Assembly (NCBI GenBank): GCA_964409165.1
Contig: CAYPCH010000006.1
Location: 1 to 56,710, forward strand
From: CAYPCH01 sp964409165
GTDB lineage: Bacteria; Bacillota; Clostridia; Acetivibrionales; Acetivibrionaceae
Direction: 5' to 3'
DNA: 56,710 bases
This document shows positions 43,501 to 52,091 of the stretch, one piece after another (position 1 is the stretch's first letter; each line of letters starts with the position of its first letter). Below the pieces are notes generated by a model. That model did no database searches, was not told the origin of the DNA, and saw only the letters and a program-made list of their open reading frames with translations. The position numbers and the translations under genes are program-made.

Positions 43501-45484
43501 ATGCACCTTCCATATTACCTAATTCAAACCCCAGCATACATGAGGAATCAGTGTTCGTCATTGCAAATTCGATAATATAATCTGTCATATTCATTGTTAG
43601 TATTTCATCTGACGATACATAGTCATTATAGTTTGATGTATTGCATATAAAAACTCTGATTGGTCTTGCTATAGTTGATTTTGCCTCAAAAGTCAGCCTG
43701 TAAGTTTTTCCTGCAGTCAGGGCTATTGGTCTTTGGGATAATTGATTATCCCATGAATTTGTGCCTAAGCTGGAGATAGGAATCTTGTATTGTCCATTTA
43801 CAACAGAGCCGTATCCTGAACCTTGATAAGTCCAGTAGGATGTGTTGTCCATAAAATCGCCGTTTTTCAGCAGGTCTGAACTCCCCGAACCTGGGGTAGG
43901 AGTGGGGGCAAGTGTAGGTTGTGGCGTTGCTCCTATAACTTCCTGGACTACAATATTATCAATATACACATCATGATAAGGCAGGGTGCTTGATGACCCT
44001 AAATCGAAGGATAAACGGGCAGATGTATCAGATACGGTCATTGAAATATAATAAGTGAAATTGGTCATTGTATTTGTGAGATTTGTGTATTCGTAAAAAT
44101 AATTGACATAAGATGAACTGTTGTGAAGTGAAACTACAATTGGTCTGTCTATCGTTGACCTGGCATCAAATGAAATTTTGTAAGTTTTTCCGCTTACAAG
44201 GGAGAAACCTGCTTGTCCAAGTCCGACATGCCATGGTTCTGTACCAGGATTTGATATAGACATTTTAAACACGTTGTCTTCAGCTGAAGAAGTTGTATCT
44301 GCACCCTCAGAAGAATGTGAGTATATTCCCCAAAAAAGTGTTCCGATAGTAAAGCATCCATTGGATATTAAATTACTGGATTGCATTGTTTGAGGGGGTT
44401 GTGATGATTTGACCAAAGTAATATAATCCAGGTTTATACAGCCATCCGCTACGTCACGCTTGAATTCTATAGTGTTGTTTCCGGCATTCAAAGTGAGGGT
44501 TTTTGTTATGGAACTCCATGAATCCCAGTCTGAAAGAGTTGGAAAATATCCATCAAAAGCATGAGTGCCATTAACATATACACTAAGTAACTGATCGAAT
44601 CCGATGCCGTTTGAATATTTCAGAGAAACATCATATGCTGCTGTTTCTTCAACATTTATGTGGAATTTTGTACTGGCACCTATATTGAAAAGATATCCAG
44701 AAACAAAACCTGATCCCGAATAGCCTGAATGATCGTTGGCAAATTCCGCTCCACCAGAAAGGGAACTATATTCTGCTTCATATTTTTGAAGACCTTCGGG
44801 CGTAGCTGTAGGGGTAGTATAAATTGTAGGAGTAGTTGTAGAAGTAGGCGTAGGAGTAAACACGGACGGTGTTGATGTGGGAGTAGAAACAGAACCGGGT
44901 GTTGGCTCGGTACCAGATATCAATGCTCCGTTAAAATAGGCTGTGATATTATTCCACTCTGCATAAGACGAGTTTTGAGAACAAAATGAATAATCATTGT
45001 TCTGATCAAAGTTCTGGCTATAGTTTGATTGGTAAAGCCTTGAGTTCAATTCAACAAAAGAACCAGGTTTAAGGAGTCCGGCAGAACTAGTAAAGCCGTA
45101 TTCCAGGTACTTATTAGCGTTGTTTGCGTTTATAGAAATAATGGAACAGCTAACATGGTTGGAGATGGCAGATAAACCATTGTTAGAAGCATAATCTATT
45201 AACGAAGTTACAGGAGATACATTATCATCAGTAAAGTAATACCTGAGTTTAAGAGCTGATAAATTGACATCCGTATTATCGGTATTATAAACTTTAAATC
45301 TTAGGTTTATGGTGCCGACGCTGGAAGCTCTGTCAAAATTATAAAATTCTACGCTTATGTTATTGCCTGTATTGGCGTAAACATAAGCGTTTTGCCCCAA
45401 TACACTGAAGAAATTAATAATTAACAGAAAGACAAGAGTTGTTGATAGCAGGCTGGACAGTTTTTTGGATACATTGCTTACCAT
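40517..45484 (-). CDS. Giant secreted multi-CBM / von Willebrand A protein
   Basis: 1655 residues. Modules in order: signal peptide (1-~35), CBM3 (~35-190), Thr/Pro-rich linker, CBM35/CBM6-like (~237-363), two CBM4/9-like (~375-518, 540-690), two F5/8 type C/CBM32 (~705-835, 858-985), each joined by Pro-rich linkers, then a ~640-residue end. That end begins a vWA fold (metal-site Asp1054 in 'VLVMDNSGA'), is interrupted by a ~260-residue beta-rich insert, then resumes vWA ('KIGFIQYSE', 'KYLVVLTGS'), and closes with a beta domain. There is no dockerin, SLH or LPxTG. The ATG follows GGGGGG. It is probably a polysaccharide adhesin or matrix protein. No catalytic module is visible. Confidence 0.85.
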   Translation of the reverse strand: MVSNVSKKLSSLLSTTLVFLLIINFFSVLGQNAYVYANTGNNISVEFYNFDRASSVGTINLRFKVYNTDNTDVNLSALKLRYYFTDDNVSPVTSLIDYASNNGLSAISNHVSCSIISINANNANKYLEYGFTSSAGLLKPGSFVELNSRLYQSNYSQNFDQNNDYSFCSQNSSYAEWNNITAYFNGALISGTEPTPGSVSTPTSTPSVFTPTPTSTTTPTIYTTPTATPEGLQKYEAEYSSLSGGAEFANDHSGYSGSGFVSGYLFNIGASTKFHINVEETAAYDVSLKYSNGIGFDQLLSVYVNGTHAFDGYFPTLSDWDSWSSITKTLTLNAGNNTIEFKRDVADGCINLDYITLVKSSQPPQTMQSSNLISNGCFTIGTLFWGIYSHSSEGADTTSSAEDNVFKMSISNPGTEPWHVGLGQAGFSLVSGKTYKISFDARSTIDRPIVVSLHNSSSYVNYFYEYTNLTNTMTNFTYYISMTVSDTSARLSFDLGSSSTLPYHDVYIDNIVVQEVIGATPQPTLAPTPTPGSGSSDLLKNGDFMDNTSYWTYQGSGYGSVVNGQYKIPISSLGTNSWDNQLSQRPIALTAGKTYRLTFEAKSTIARPIRVFICNTSNYNDYVSSDEILTMNMTDYIIEFAMTNTDSSCMLGFELGNMEGASSSDIYFDNIVLEETSGIPTYNPFPTPPVGSANLALGKSVYVSSEENGYGNIGSHAVDGNYSTRWSSGWSDNQWIYVDLGSVSFINNVKLFWESSYAKSYKVQVSNDANSWTDVYTTDLGDGGTDDITFPTTSARYVRVYGITRAIDYGFSLWEFEVYNNFFLPPSTPIVTPLPTPIIAPTSNPVNRINAALGKTATSDSSLSLSYDASKGNDDNNGSRWCAQDGNWNHWWMVDLGTIQHITGTEVVWEFGGRVYKYKIEVSNNNMFWNMAVDKTNNSITAQTQTDNFTANARYVKITVTGLENGAWASFWDFKVFVDSLFPPTSPYPPLPTATPVSSSPHPTSALPNISLVRNAALSDFEVGTTNTLNYSQAGDMTIEGVLDDDKEIVLVMDNSGAFNSYTSDIVSPFDFGIFSKEVLQIQGNEAEIKGSTYSQVLKSTGINLTITDTCASSSFFVTTPNLNINKKVNVLEPLDMPYLHPMLIAEAIACNQVYDSSSFPAGMDVPMPGQYNINIRYEPWNSRFVITGNGTFYIDKSMYFKGNLLISLPRINNTGNAFMVADGDITLQGNSLYPDDINNKVYVYSIGGNIDFQTSASTINGIAYAPGSPDRPSSSGNITFLGNGNTINGSIVGKNVYLTAGSLKVNASGNGLDAVEKKYIGDSTYLSQIKSASKNLINKFAGTKTKIGFIQYSESANNNDFIMYDMSYGTNVIMLKEKIDAISPGTSGKSNMGDGMRRADELLHDTTQTSEYSSKYLVVLTGSAPNIWTSKDSSLSNMNTDDGYAYYFGGDGTTDSNGSALMYAKIIGQKVNNSGIEAIFIDFAQENIEAKIGQISSSSGAKVIPSTGKTFYKAENILELQSIYDSIYIDTHSEITLDNVIFRELLPKGVKVVEVPENMSVQAILIGGVSRDWIIGTLNNVRLHFDGSKYILSADDFEIKVTFNELGIITFPGTDTSVTYAIDYIDSSGYLHSKNVVCYFNDLIVNVVLTRDIE

Positions 45485-45565
45485 AAAGTAATAACCCCCC
45501 TTGGACCATAGAATTATATGTGTTAATTGTTTCTATTATAAATAGAAGTTTTTTATAGCCGCATA

Positions 45566-45720
45566 TACTATTCTTCTCAAAAAGTTTGTTTTTTTAGCAA
45601 GCTTTTATACTGAAAGTCTTATAGCATAAGCGTTATAAGACACTTTTTGAGAAGATATAGTTCCTCTGTTTATCGTAGCGGAATTTACTACTTTGTTTGC
45701 AGCTTCCGCTGCGATATGTT
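45566..45720 (+). repeat. Family D foldback repeat, copy 1
   Basis: 155 bp: TTCTCAAAAAGT ... ACTTTTTGAGAA and inner GTCTTATA/TATAAGAC hairpins, then AGCGGAA/TTCCGCT. It is nearly identical to 45991-46147. It lies upstream of the minus-strand multi-CBM gene in an 814-base gap with no gene. Confidence 0.85.
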
Positions 45721-45990
45721 ATTTGAGGTTGTATGGACAGTAAATTGAAGTACATAAGCAATATATTTAACAATATATTATGTGAAATTATATTGAATTT
45801 TTCAATCACTGAGTAATTAAAAAAATGTCTTTTGGAGTAAGCAAGAGATAATCAAGATGTTGATGAAAAAGGCTTATATAATATTATTTTATAATAATTT
45901 AGATGATTTGTCAAACGGTACATTTTTGAACTTTTGAACAATAATAATACTCTTTGTGCTTTCAATATTGCATCTTGATATTTGGTAATA

Positions 45991-46147
45991 TACTATTTTT
46001 CTCAAAAAGTTTGTTTTTTTTAGCAAACTTTTATACTGAAAGTCTTATAGCATAAGCGTTATAAGACACTTTTTGAGAAGATATAGTTCCTCTGCTTATC
46101 GCAGTGGAATTTACTACTTTGTTTGCAGCTTCCGCTACGATATGTAT
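45991..46147 (+). repeat. Family D foldback repeat, copy 2
   Basis: A second copy of the 155-bp element in the same orientation, 425 bp away. It has only a few substitutions and one extra T, so the duplication is recent. A separate hairpin (AGTGCATTTTTAACATTA/TAATGTTAAAAAGCACT) follows at 46167-46218. Confidence 0.85.
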
Positions 46148-46298
46148 TATTGTATACAAACAAAAAAGTGCATTTTTAACATTATAAAAGATTAGAAATC
46201 AGTAATGTTAAAAAGCACTAGCATGTAAGATGATTTCCTACTATAATTATAGTAAAGAAATGAAGTGTAAAATAGTTAAAATGCGAAAGGGGTAAAAC

Positions 46299-46661
46299 AT
46301 GAGTTTTCTAGGTAATATTATATGGTTGATTTTTGGAGGATTTATTGCAGCAATATTGTGGTTTGTTGCTGGTCTGCTCCTGTGTGTTACAATTATAGGA
46401 ATACCCTTTGGAGTCCAGTGTTTTAAAATAGCGGGGTTTGTATTATGGCCCTTTGGAAGAGAAATAGAGCTTGGTAATTTTGGGGTAGGCGGATTGTTTT
46501 TTAATATAATCTGGATTTTTTTGTTTGGATGGGAACTTGCAATTGGACATCTTATTACAAGTGCACTTTTTTGCGTGACAATTATTGGAATACCTTTTGG
46601 AATTCAGCATTTTAAGCTTGCAAAGCTTGGCATTATACCCTTTGGAGCAAGAATACGCTAA
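46299..46661 (+). CDS. YccF-family small membrane protein
   Basis: 120 residues composed of two similar halves, each containing the YccF signature ('LLCVTIIGIPFGVQCFKIA' and 'LFCVTIIGIPFGIQHFKLA'), with four membrane helices in total. 'PFGREIELG' and 'PFGARI' end the halves. The function is unknown. The ribosome site is AAAGGGG. It stands alone; the 319-base gap after it is AT-rich with no feature other than the ribosome site of the next gene. Confidence 0.88.
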   Translation: MSFLGNIIWLIFGGFIAAILWFVAGLLLCVTIIGIPFGVQCFKIAGFVLWPFGREIELGNFGVGGLFFNIIWIFLFGWELAIGHLITSALFCVTIIGIPFGIQHFKLAKLGIIPFGARIR

Positions 46662-46980
46662 TTGCATGAAACAAGTAAGAATATTGGAGGTTATTATTGT
46701 AATGCGGTTAATAGTGCATGTATGAGCTTTTTAATATAAAATTTAACAAAAAGTGAAAATTATTATTGAATTTATTTTGTTTTGCGTTTATAATGAAGTT
46801 AGAAATAGGAACAGACATTCAGAAATGTTTTATATAATTTATATATAAAGAAAAATTCTATTTTGTAGTTTTCTTAATTTTTCAACTTTTAATGGGCTAT
46901 GGTATAAAATTAGATAAATTCATCTATAAGCAAGAGGTTACACCTCAATAATATATTATTTTAAAGGGGAGTTTTAGTCT

Positions 46981-49900
46981 ATGAAGAAGTCTTTATCACT
47001 CTTTCTAGCAGTTATGTTGGCGTTCACTTTTTGTAACTTTGGAGCAGTATTTGTACAGGCAGCAGATGGCGATACTTACACACTAATTGCGACAATACGT
47101 GATTTCGACCCGGTTAATGACAGGTACCCGGAGAGAAGACATTCCGATTTTGAGAATCCGAATTATTTTAACACAAGTTCAACTGGGGCTGTAAAGTCTG
47201 ACTTAGGTGAGGATAATACTCCTGTATACGCCGATTCCGGGTATACAACAGAAATTATTACCAATGCAGAATCTTTTTATGATTGGTACCATGACACATC
47301 TAAAAACATTAATATTCCTTATGATATGGTTTTTAAAAAGTCAGGTGACTACTATGTTTTTGATTCGACTGGAATGGAAGGTTTTTTCCCGATTAATGGT
47401 CAGGGATTTGGCAATTATCAGAACAACAAAAATTATCATTTTACTCTTGAACTGCACACCAAATTTATTTATCGTAGCGGACAGACTTTTGAAATAGCCG
47501 GTGATGATGACTTATGGGTGTTTGTTAACAAAAAATTGGTAGGGGACCTTGGAGGAATACATGAAACTCAGTCTAAAACCATAGAACTTGACGATTATGC
47601 AGAAAAACTTGGACTTACATCTGGAGAAGTTTACAGCCTTGACGTGTTCTTTGCCGAGAGGCATGTTACAGAATCGAATCTTAAAATTAGTACAAATATA
47701 ATACTTGAAACAAACAGGATACCCAAAGCTGATGCAGGGAAAGATCAAAACAAGAAGACAGACGATTCGAAGGCAAAAGTNNNNNNNNNNNNNNNNNNNN
47801 NNNNNNNNNNNNNNNNNNNNNNNNNNNNNNNNNNNNNNNNNNNNNNNNNNNNNNNNNNNNNNNNNNNNNNNNNNNNNNNNAAGCTGATGCAGGGAAAGAT
47901 CAAAACAAGAAGACAGACGATTCGAAGGCAAAAGTAACCCTTGACGGAAGCGATTCAAGTGATCCTGACGGTGACAGTCTGACATATACATGGACGGACA
48001 AAGACGGTAATAAAATAGCAGAGGGTGTGAAGCCCGAAGTTGAACTTCCGGTAGGAGAGAATACATTGACACTGACAGTATCGGATGGCACATTGACCGA
48101 TACCGATACAGTAGTGATTACAATAGCTCAGAACAATGCACCTAAAGCTGATGCAGGGAAAGATCAAAACAAGAAGACAGACCAGCCAAAGGCGAAAGTA
48201 ACGCTTGACGGAAGTGGTTCAAGTGATCTTGATGGTGATAGTCTGACATATACATGGACGGACAAAGACGGTAAAAAGATAGCAGAGGGTGTGAAGCCCG
48301 AAGTTGAGCTTTCGGCAGGAGAGAATACATTGACACTGACAGTATCGGATGGCACATTGACCGATACCGATACAGTAGTGATTACAATAGGTCAGAACAG
48401 TGCACCGAAAGCCGATGCAGGTAAAGATCAAAACAAGAAGACAGACGATTCGAAGGCGAAAGTAACGCTTGACGCAAGCGGTTCAAGTGATCCTGATGGT
48501 GATAGTCTGACATATACATGGATGGACAAAGACGGTAAAAAGATAGCAGAGGGTGTGAAGCCTGAAGTTGAACTTTCGGCAGGAGAGAATACATTAACGC
48601 TGACAGTATCGGATGGCACATTGACCGATACCGATACAGTAGTGATTACAATAGCTCAGAACCGTAAGCCTGTAGCCGATGCAGGAGATGAACAGACTAA
48701 AAGAACAGATGGCAAATCGGCAAAAGTGACTCTTGACGGAAGCGATTCGAGTGACCCGGATGGTGACAGTCTGACATATACATGGATGGATAAAGATGGT
48801 AAAAAGATTGCAGAGGGTGTGAAGCCTGGTATAGATCTTCCTGTTGGAGACCATGAAATAACTCTTACCGTATCTGATGGAAGTTTGACAGATAAAGACA
48901 CTGTAGTTATAAAGGTTAAAAAGAGCCAAACCACGGTATCTTCTCCATCAGGCGGTTCAAGTACTTCAAGTGCTCTAAGGAACAAACCACCGAAGGCAGA
49001 TGCAGGATTGAATCAGGTGATTTTTACCAGTGAAGATAAAGCAGAAGCAACTCTTGACGGGAGCAAATCATCAGACCCTGACGGAGACTCATTAACTTAC
49101 ACATGGAAGGATGAATCGAATAAAACCATTGGAAACGATGTTAAGCCTACTGTTGAACTTCCGGTTGGAGCAAATGAAATAACTCTTACAGTATCGGATG
49201 GTAAAGCTTCATCTACAGACACCGTTATTATAACAATCGGGAAAGAGCATATTCCCTCCGCAACAGGCGCAGATATAGCAATTTTCCTTATTGCGGATAA
49301 GAGCAGGGTCGAAGAAAACAAGAATATAACTTTTACAATGAGGTATGTAAATAAAACATACATAAAAGCAATGGATTCATATATTGAATTTGAACTGCCG
49401 GATAATATTCAGGTTGTAGATGTCGCCGGTGGGCAAAAGTCTGAAAATAAGATTATATGGGAATTAGGCGATCTTGATTCAAGAAAAGAAGGGGAAATAA
49501 GATTTACAGTACAGCCGGGAAAAATTGACAGTGCTGAAATTGTAAAAGATTTCGTTTCAACTATAAGAAGCAGGGGGGCGGAACTGACAAACACATACGA
49601 CGATACATCCAAGCTTGGAATTATGGTTTACTCCAACAGATTTGACAATGTACACAAACGCTACATATTAGGATACCCCGATGGGACATTTATGGGAGAA
49701 CGCAACATAACCCGTGCAGAAACAGCTGTAATATTTGCAAGAATACTGGATTTGAAAGATTTGAATGTTACAGGTAAAAACAAGTTTGTAGATGTAAGAG
49801 CAGATCATTGGGCGATAGACCATATTTATGCAGCTGTTCAGATAGGCTTGTTCAAGGGCGTTGACAGTACGCACTTCAATCCTGATGTTCCGATAACAAG

Positions 49901-50285
49901 AGCCGAGCTTGCAACAGTTATTGCAAACTACCTTAAGGTATCAAGAACTGCTGAACAGAAGTCTTTTGAGATAACATTCAATGATGTTTTAAACCATTGG
50001 GCACAGGGCAACATAGAAGAGATTGCAAGGTACAATATTGTAAAGGGATATGAAGATGGTTCGTTTAGGCCTGAAAACAAGATAACAAGGCAGGAAGCTG
50101 TTGTAATGATTAACAATTTACTGCATAGAGGACCTTTGACAAATGCTTCAAATTCTTTCCCTGACATGGTTAAAGGACATTGGGCTTTTGAACATGTTGA
50201 AGAAGCGGTAAGGTCGCATGAATTCAATATTGATAGTGATAATAAAGAAGTTATGACAAAATTTATTGACGATTCAATCTGGTAA
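46981..50285 (+). CDS. S-layer-anchored fibro-slime/PKD-repeat surface protein (split by assembly gap)
   Basis: One gene split by 100 N. The N-terminal part is a signal peptide (~1-28), a fibro-slime domain ('FEIAGDDDLWVFVNKKLVGDLGG', about 180-205 within 30-248, shown in part), then the first PKD-like repeat. After the gap come near-identical 88-residue PKD/cadherin-like modules ('DPDGDSLTYTW', 'VSDGTLTDTDTVVITI'), two diverged ones, a DUF11-like domain (~'IAIFLIADKSRVEENKNITF'), and three SLH domains ('ITRAETAVIFARILDL', 'ITRAELATVIANYL', 'ITRQEAVVMINNLL') that bind cell-wall polymers. Frames on the two sides differ only because the gap length is arbitrary. It is likely a long stalk displaying the fibro-slime domain at the cell surface. 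Confidence 0.85.
47728..48938 (+). repeat. Tandem 264-bp repeats encoding PKD-like modules
   Basis: The phrase GCTGATGCAGGG(AAAG) or close variants begins at 47728, 47883, 48147, 48411 and 48675. After the gap the step is exactly 264 bp (88 codons). DNA identity between units is high, with silent changes only at scattered sites, which explains the assembly break. Confidence 0.9.
47781..47880. other. Assembly gap (100 N)
   Basis: A placeholder of fixed length. The 55 bases before it and the 55 bases after it are identical, so the contigs were broken inside the tandem repeat. The true spacing must be a multiple of 264 minus 55 bases if the reading frame and repeat phase are to be kept. Confidence 0.98.
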
Positions 50286-50373
50286 AAATCAAGTTAAACA
50301 GAGTCACTGTTTGGCTTCAAATAGCTGTTAACGCGAAAGTTGTAGTGGAAGCTGAAGAACAAAGTTGAAGAAC

Positions 50374-50418
50374 AAAAAAGATGGGATGCCATTAATAAGG
50401 CAAAGCCCATCTTTTTTT
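50374..50418 (+). terminator. Rho-independent terminator of the SLH gene
   Basis: AAAAAAGATGGG pairs with CCCATCTTTTTTT. It is a classic stem plus T-run about 90 bases after the stop. Confidence 0.85.
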
Positions 50419-50425
50419 CTATGCT

Positions 50426-50526
50426 ATATTGAATGCGATAAAGATTTTACATCGCACTTCAATTTCCTTAATGCAACATCACGAAAATTAATTTTTTCAA
50501 TGTAGAATCATTTTCGTGATTAATAT
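50426..50526 (+). repeat. Family C double-hairpin repeat, full copy
   Basis: ~100 bp: TTGAATGCGATAAAG ... ATCGCACTTCAATT, then CACGAAAATTAATTTTTTCA and TTTTCGTGAT. It is the best full copy together with 51984-52085. Confidence 0.85.
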
Positions 50527-50556
50527 ACATTGTTGCTAACATTATTTTGCCTTGTT

Positions 50557-51957
50557 TTATTCTTTACCATTCCAGCAGTAAGTGCACAATTTATCTGGTG
50601 GTAAGCCGATTGCATCGAGCATATCACAAAGGGTCTGGTATTTTAACGATGCAAAATTCAGATTCTTTCTGATCCATTCAATCATACAACCGTATTTTTC
50701 TGTATCCGGATTACAATACTCCTCCAATGAATCTGGCTCTTTGCCTTCTAAATCATTTATGGCACGCCTTGCTACAAGGTCCATTTCAGAGTTCGACCTT
50801 GAGAAGTTCAGATACTTGCATCCAAAAACCAGTGGCGGACATGCAGGACGTATGTGAACCTCTTTAGCCTCACAGTTGTATAGCAATTCGGCTGTCTTAC
50901 GCATTTGTGTACCGCGAACAATTGAGTCATCACAAAAGAGAAGCCGTTTTCCTTTTACTAAGTCGGTTATGGGTATAAGTTTCATTTTTGCAACAAGATT
51001 TCTGATATTCTGATCCTGTGGCATAAAGCTTCTTGACCATGTAGGTGTATACTTTATGAATGGCCTGCCAAAAGGAATCCGTGACTCATTGGAATAACCT
51101 ATGGCGTGTGCAATGCCTGAATCGGGTATCCCTGCAATCACATCCACTTGTACATCATCATTTCGGGCTAAGGCAGCACCGTTTCGATAACGCATTATTT
51201 CAACATTCATCCCTTCATAGGATGAAGAAGGATAGCCGTAATAAACCCATAGGAAAGCACAGATTTTCATTTTGTCACCGGGTGGCGAAATCTTTTCCAT
51301 GCCTTCTGGAGTTAATAAAACTATTTCACCGGGTCCAAGTTCGTATTTCGTTGTATATCCCAGATTGGGGAAAGCACAGGATTCAAGGGATACACAGTAT
51401 GCGCCTTCTTTCTCACCTATAATCAAAGGTGTTCTGCCCATACGGTCTCTAGCAGCGTAGATTCCTTCCGGAGTCAGTATCAGCATGGAGCAGGAACCAT
51501 CAATTCTTTCCTGTGCCTTTAGAATACCTTTTTTAAAAGATTCTTCTTCATCTATTAAAGATGACACTACTTCAGTGGGATTAATTACTCCTTTGCTCAT
51601 TTCCAAAAAGTGAACATTATTCGTTGTCACCGACTTATTGGCAAGTTCCACAACATTATTAATACGACCTACGGTTGTTATTGCATAATGCCCGAGATGC
51701 GAATATACCGTCAGAGGCTGTGGTTCTGTATCGCTGATACATCCTATTCCCATATTGCCTTCCATGGTTGCCAAATCTGCTTCGAATTTCGCTCTAAACT
51801 GTATGTTTTCTATATTATGAATGGATCTGATAAAACTATTGCCTGTCCAGACCGCCATTCCACCCCTGCATGTACCCAAATGCGAATGATAATCTGTGCC
51901 AAAATATAAATCCGTGACACAACTGTTCTTTGACACTACACCAAAAAGTCCTCCCAT
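50557..51957 (-). CDS. PurF-like glutamine amidotransferase/phosphoribosyltransferase without the N-terminal cysteine
   Basis: 466 residues. The N-terminal Ntn-glutaminase fold starts 'MGGLFGVVSKNSC' where PurF has Cys as first mature residue, so the nucleophile is Gly here. 'SHLGTCRGGMAVW' replaces the usual 'HRGQESAGI'. The C-terminal PRTase has the PRPP loop 'LLFCDDSIVRGTQ'. Cysteines in 'FGCKYLNF' and 'LCTYCWNGKE' correspond to the Fe-S ligands of Bacillus-type PurF. A Gly-start PurF subfamily exists in other anaerobes and Bacteroidetes (from memory), so this is a stable paralogue, possibly ammonia-dependent or regulatory. It follows carB on the same strand, repeat C7 between them. Confidence 0.75.
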   Translation of the reverse strand: MGGLFGVVSKNSCVTDLYFGTDYHSHLGTCRGGMAVWTGNSFIRSIHNIENIQFRAKFEADLATMEGNMGIGCISDTEPQPLTVYSHLGHYAITTVGRINNVVELANKSVTTNNVHFLEMSKGVINPTEVVSSLIDEEESFKKGILKAQERIDGSCSMLILTPEGIYAARDRMGRTPLIIGEKEGAYCVSLESCAFPNLGYTTKYELGPGEIVLLTPEGMEKISPPGDKMKICAFLWVYYGYPSSSYEGMNVEIMRYRNGAALARNDDVQVDVIAGIPDSGIAHAIGYSNESRIPFGRPFIKYTPTWSRSFMPQDQNIRNLVAKMKLIPITDLVKGKRLLFCDDSIVRGTQMRKTAELLYNCEAKEVHIRPACPPLVFGCKYLNFSRSNSEMDLVARRAINDLEGKEPDSLEEYCNPDTEKYGCMIEWIRKNLNFASLKYQTLCDMLDAIGLPPDKLCTYCWNGKE

Positions 51958-51983
51958 TAATAAAACACTCTCCTATTTATATT

Positions 51984-52085
51984 ATATTGAATGCGATAAA
52001 GAATTTACACCGCAATTCAATTTCATTAATATATGATATCACGAAAACCGAAATTTTCAATGTAGAAACATTTTCGTGATATATC
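51984..52085 (+). repeat. Family C double-hairpin repeat, full copy
   Basis: TTGAATGCGATAAAGAATTT ... CGCAATTCAATT, followed by ATCACGAAAA ... TTTTCGTGAT. It fills nearly the whole gap between carB and the PurF-like gene and so could act as a processing or attenuation site in their transcript. Confidence 0.85.
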
Positions 52086-52091
52086 ACTGGA

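Noticed and set aside
47705..48093. Separate genes on both strands around the N run
   Set aside because: These are shifted or antisense readings of the PKD repeats and of the gap placeholder; one gene crosses the gap.
47728..48938. CRISPR-like or other array from the regular repeats
   Set aside because: The 264-bp units have no spacers and encode PKD-like protein modules in frame.
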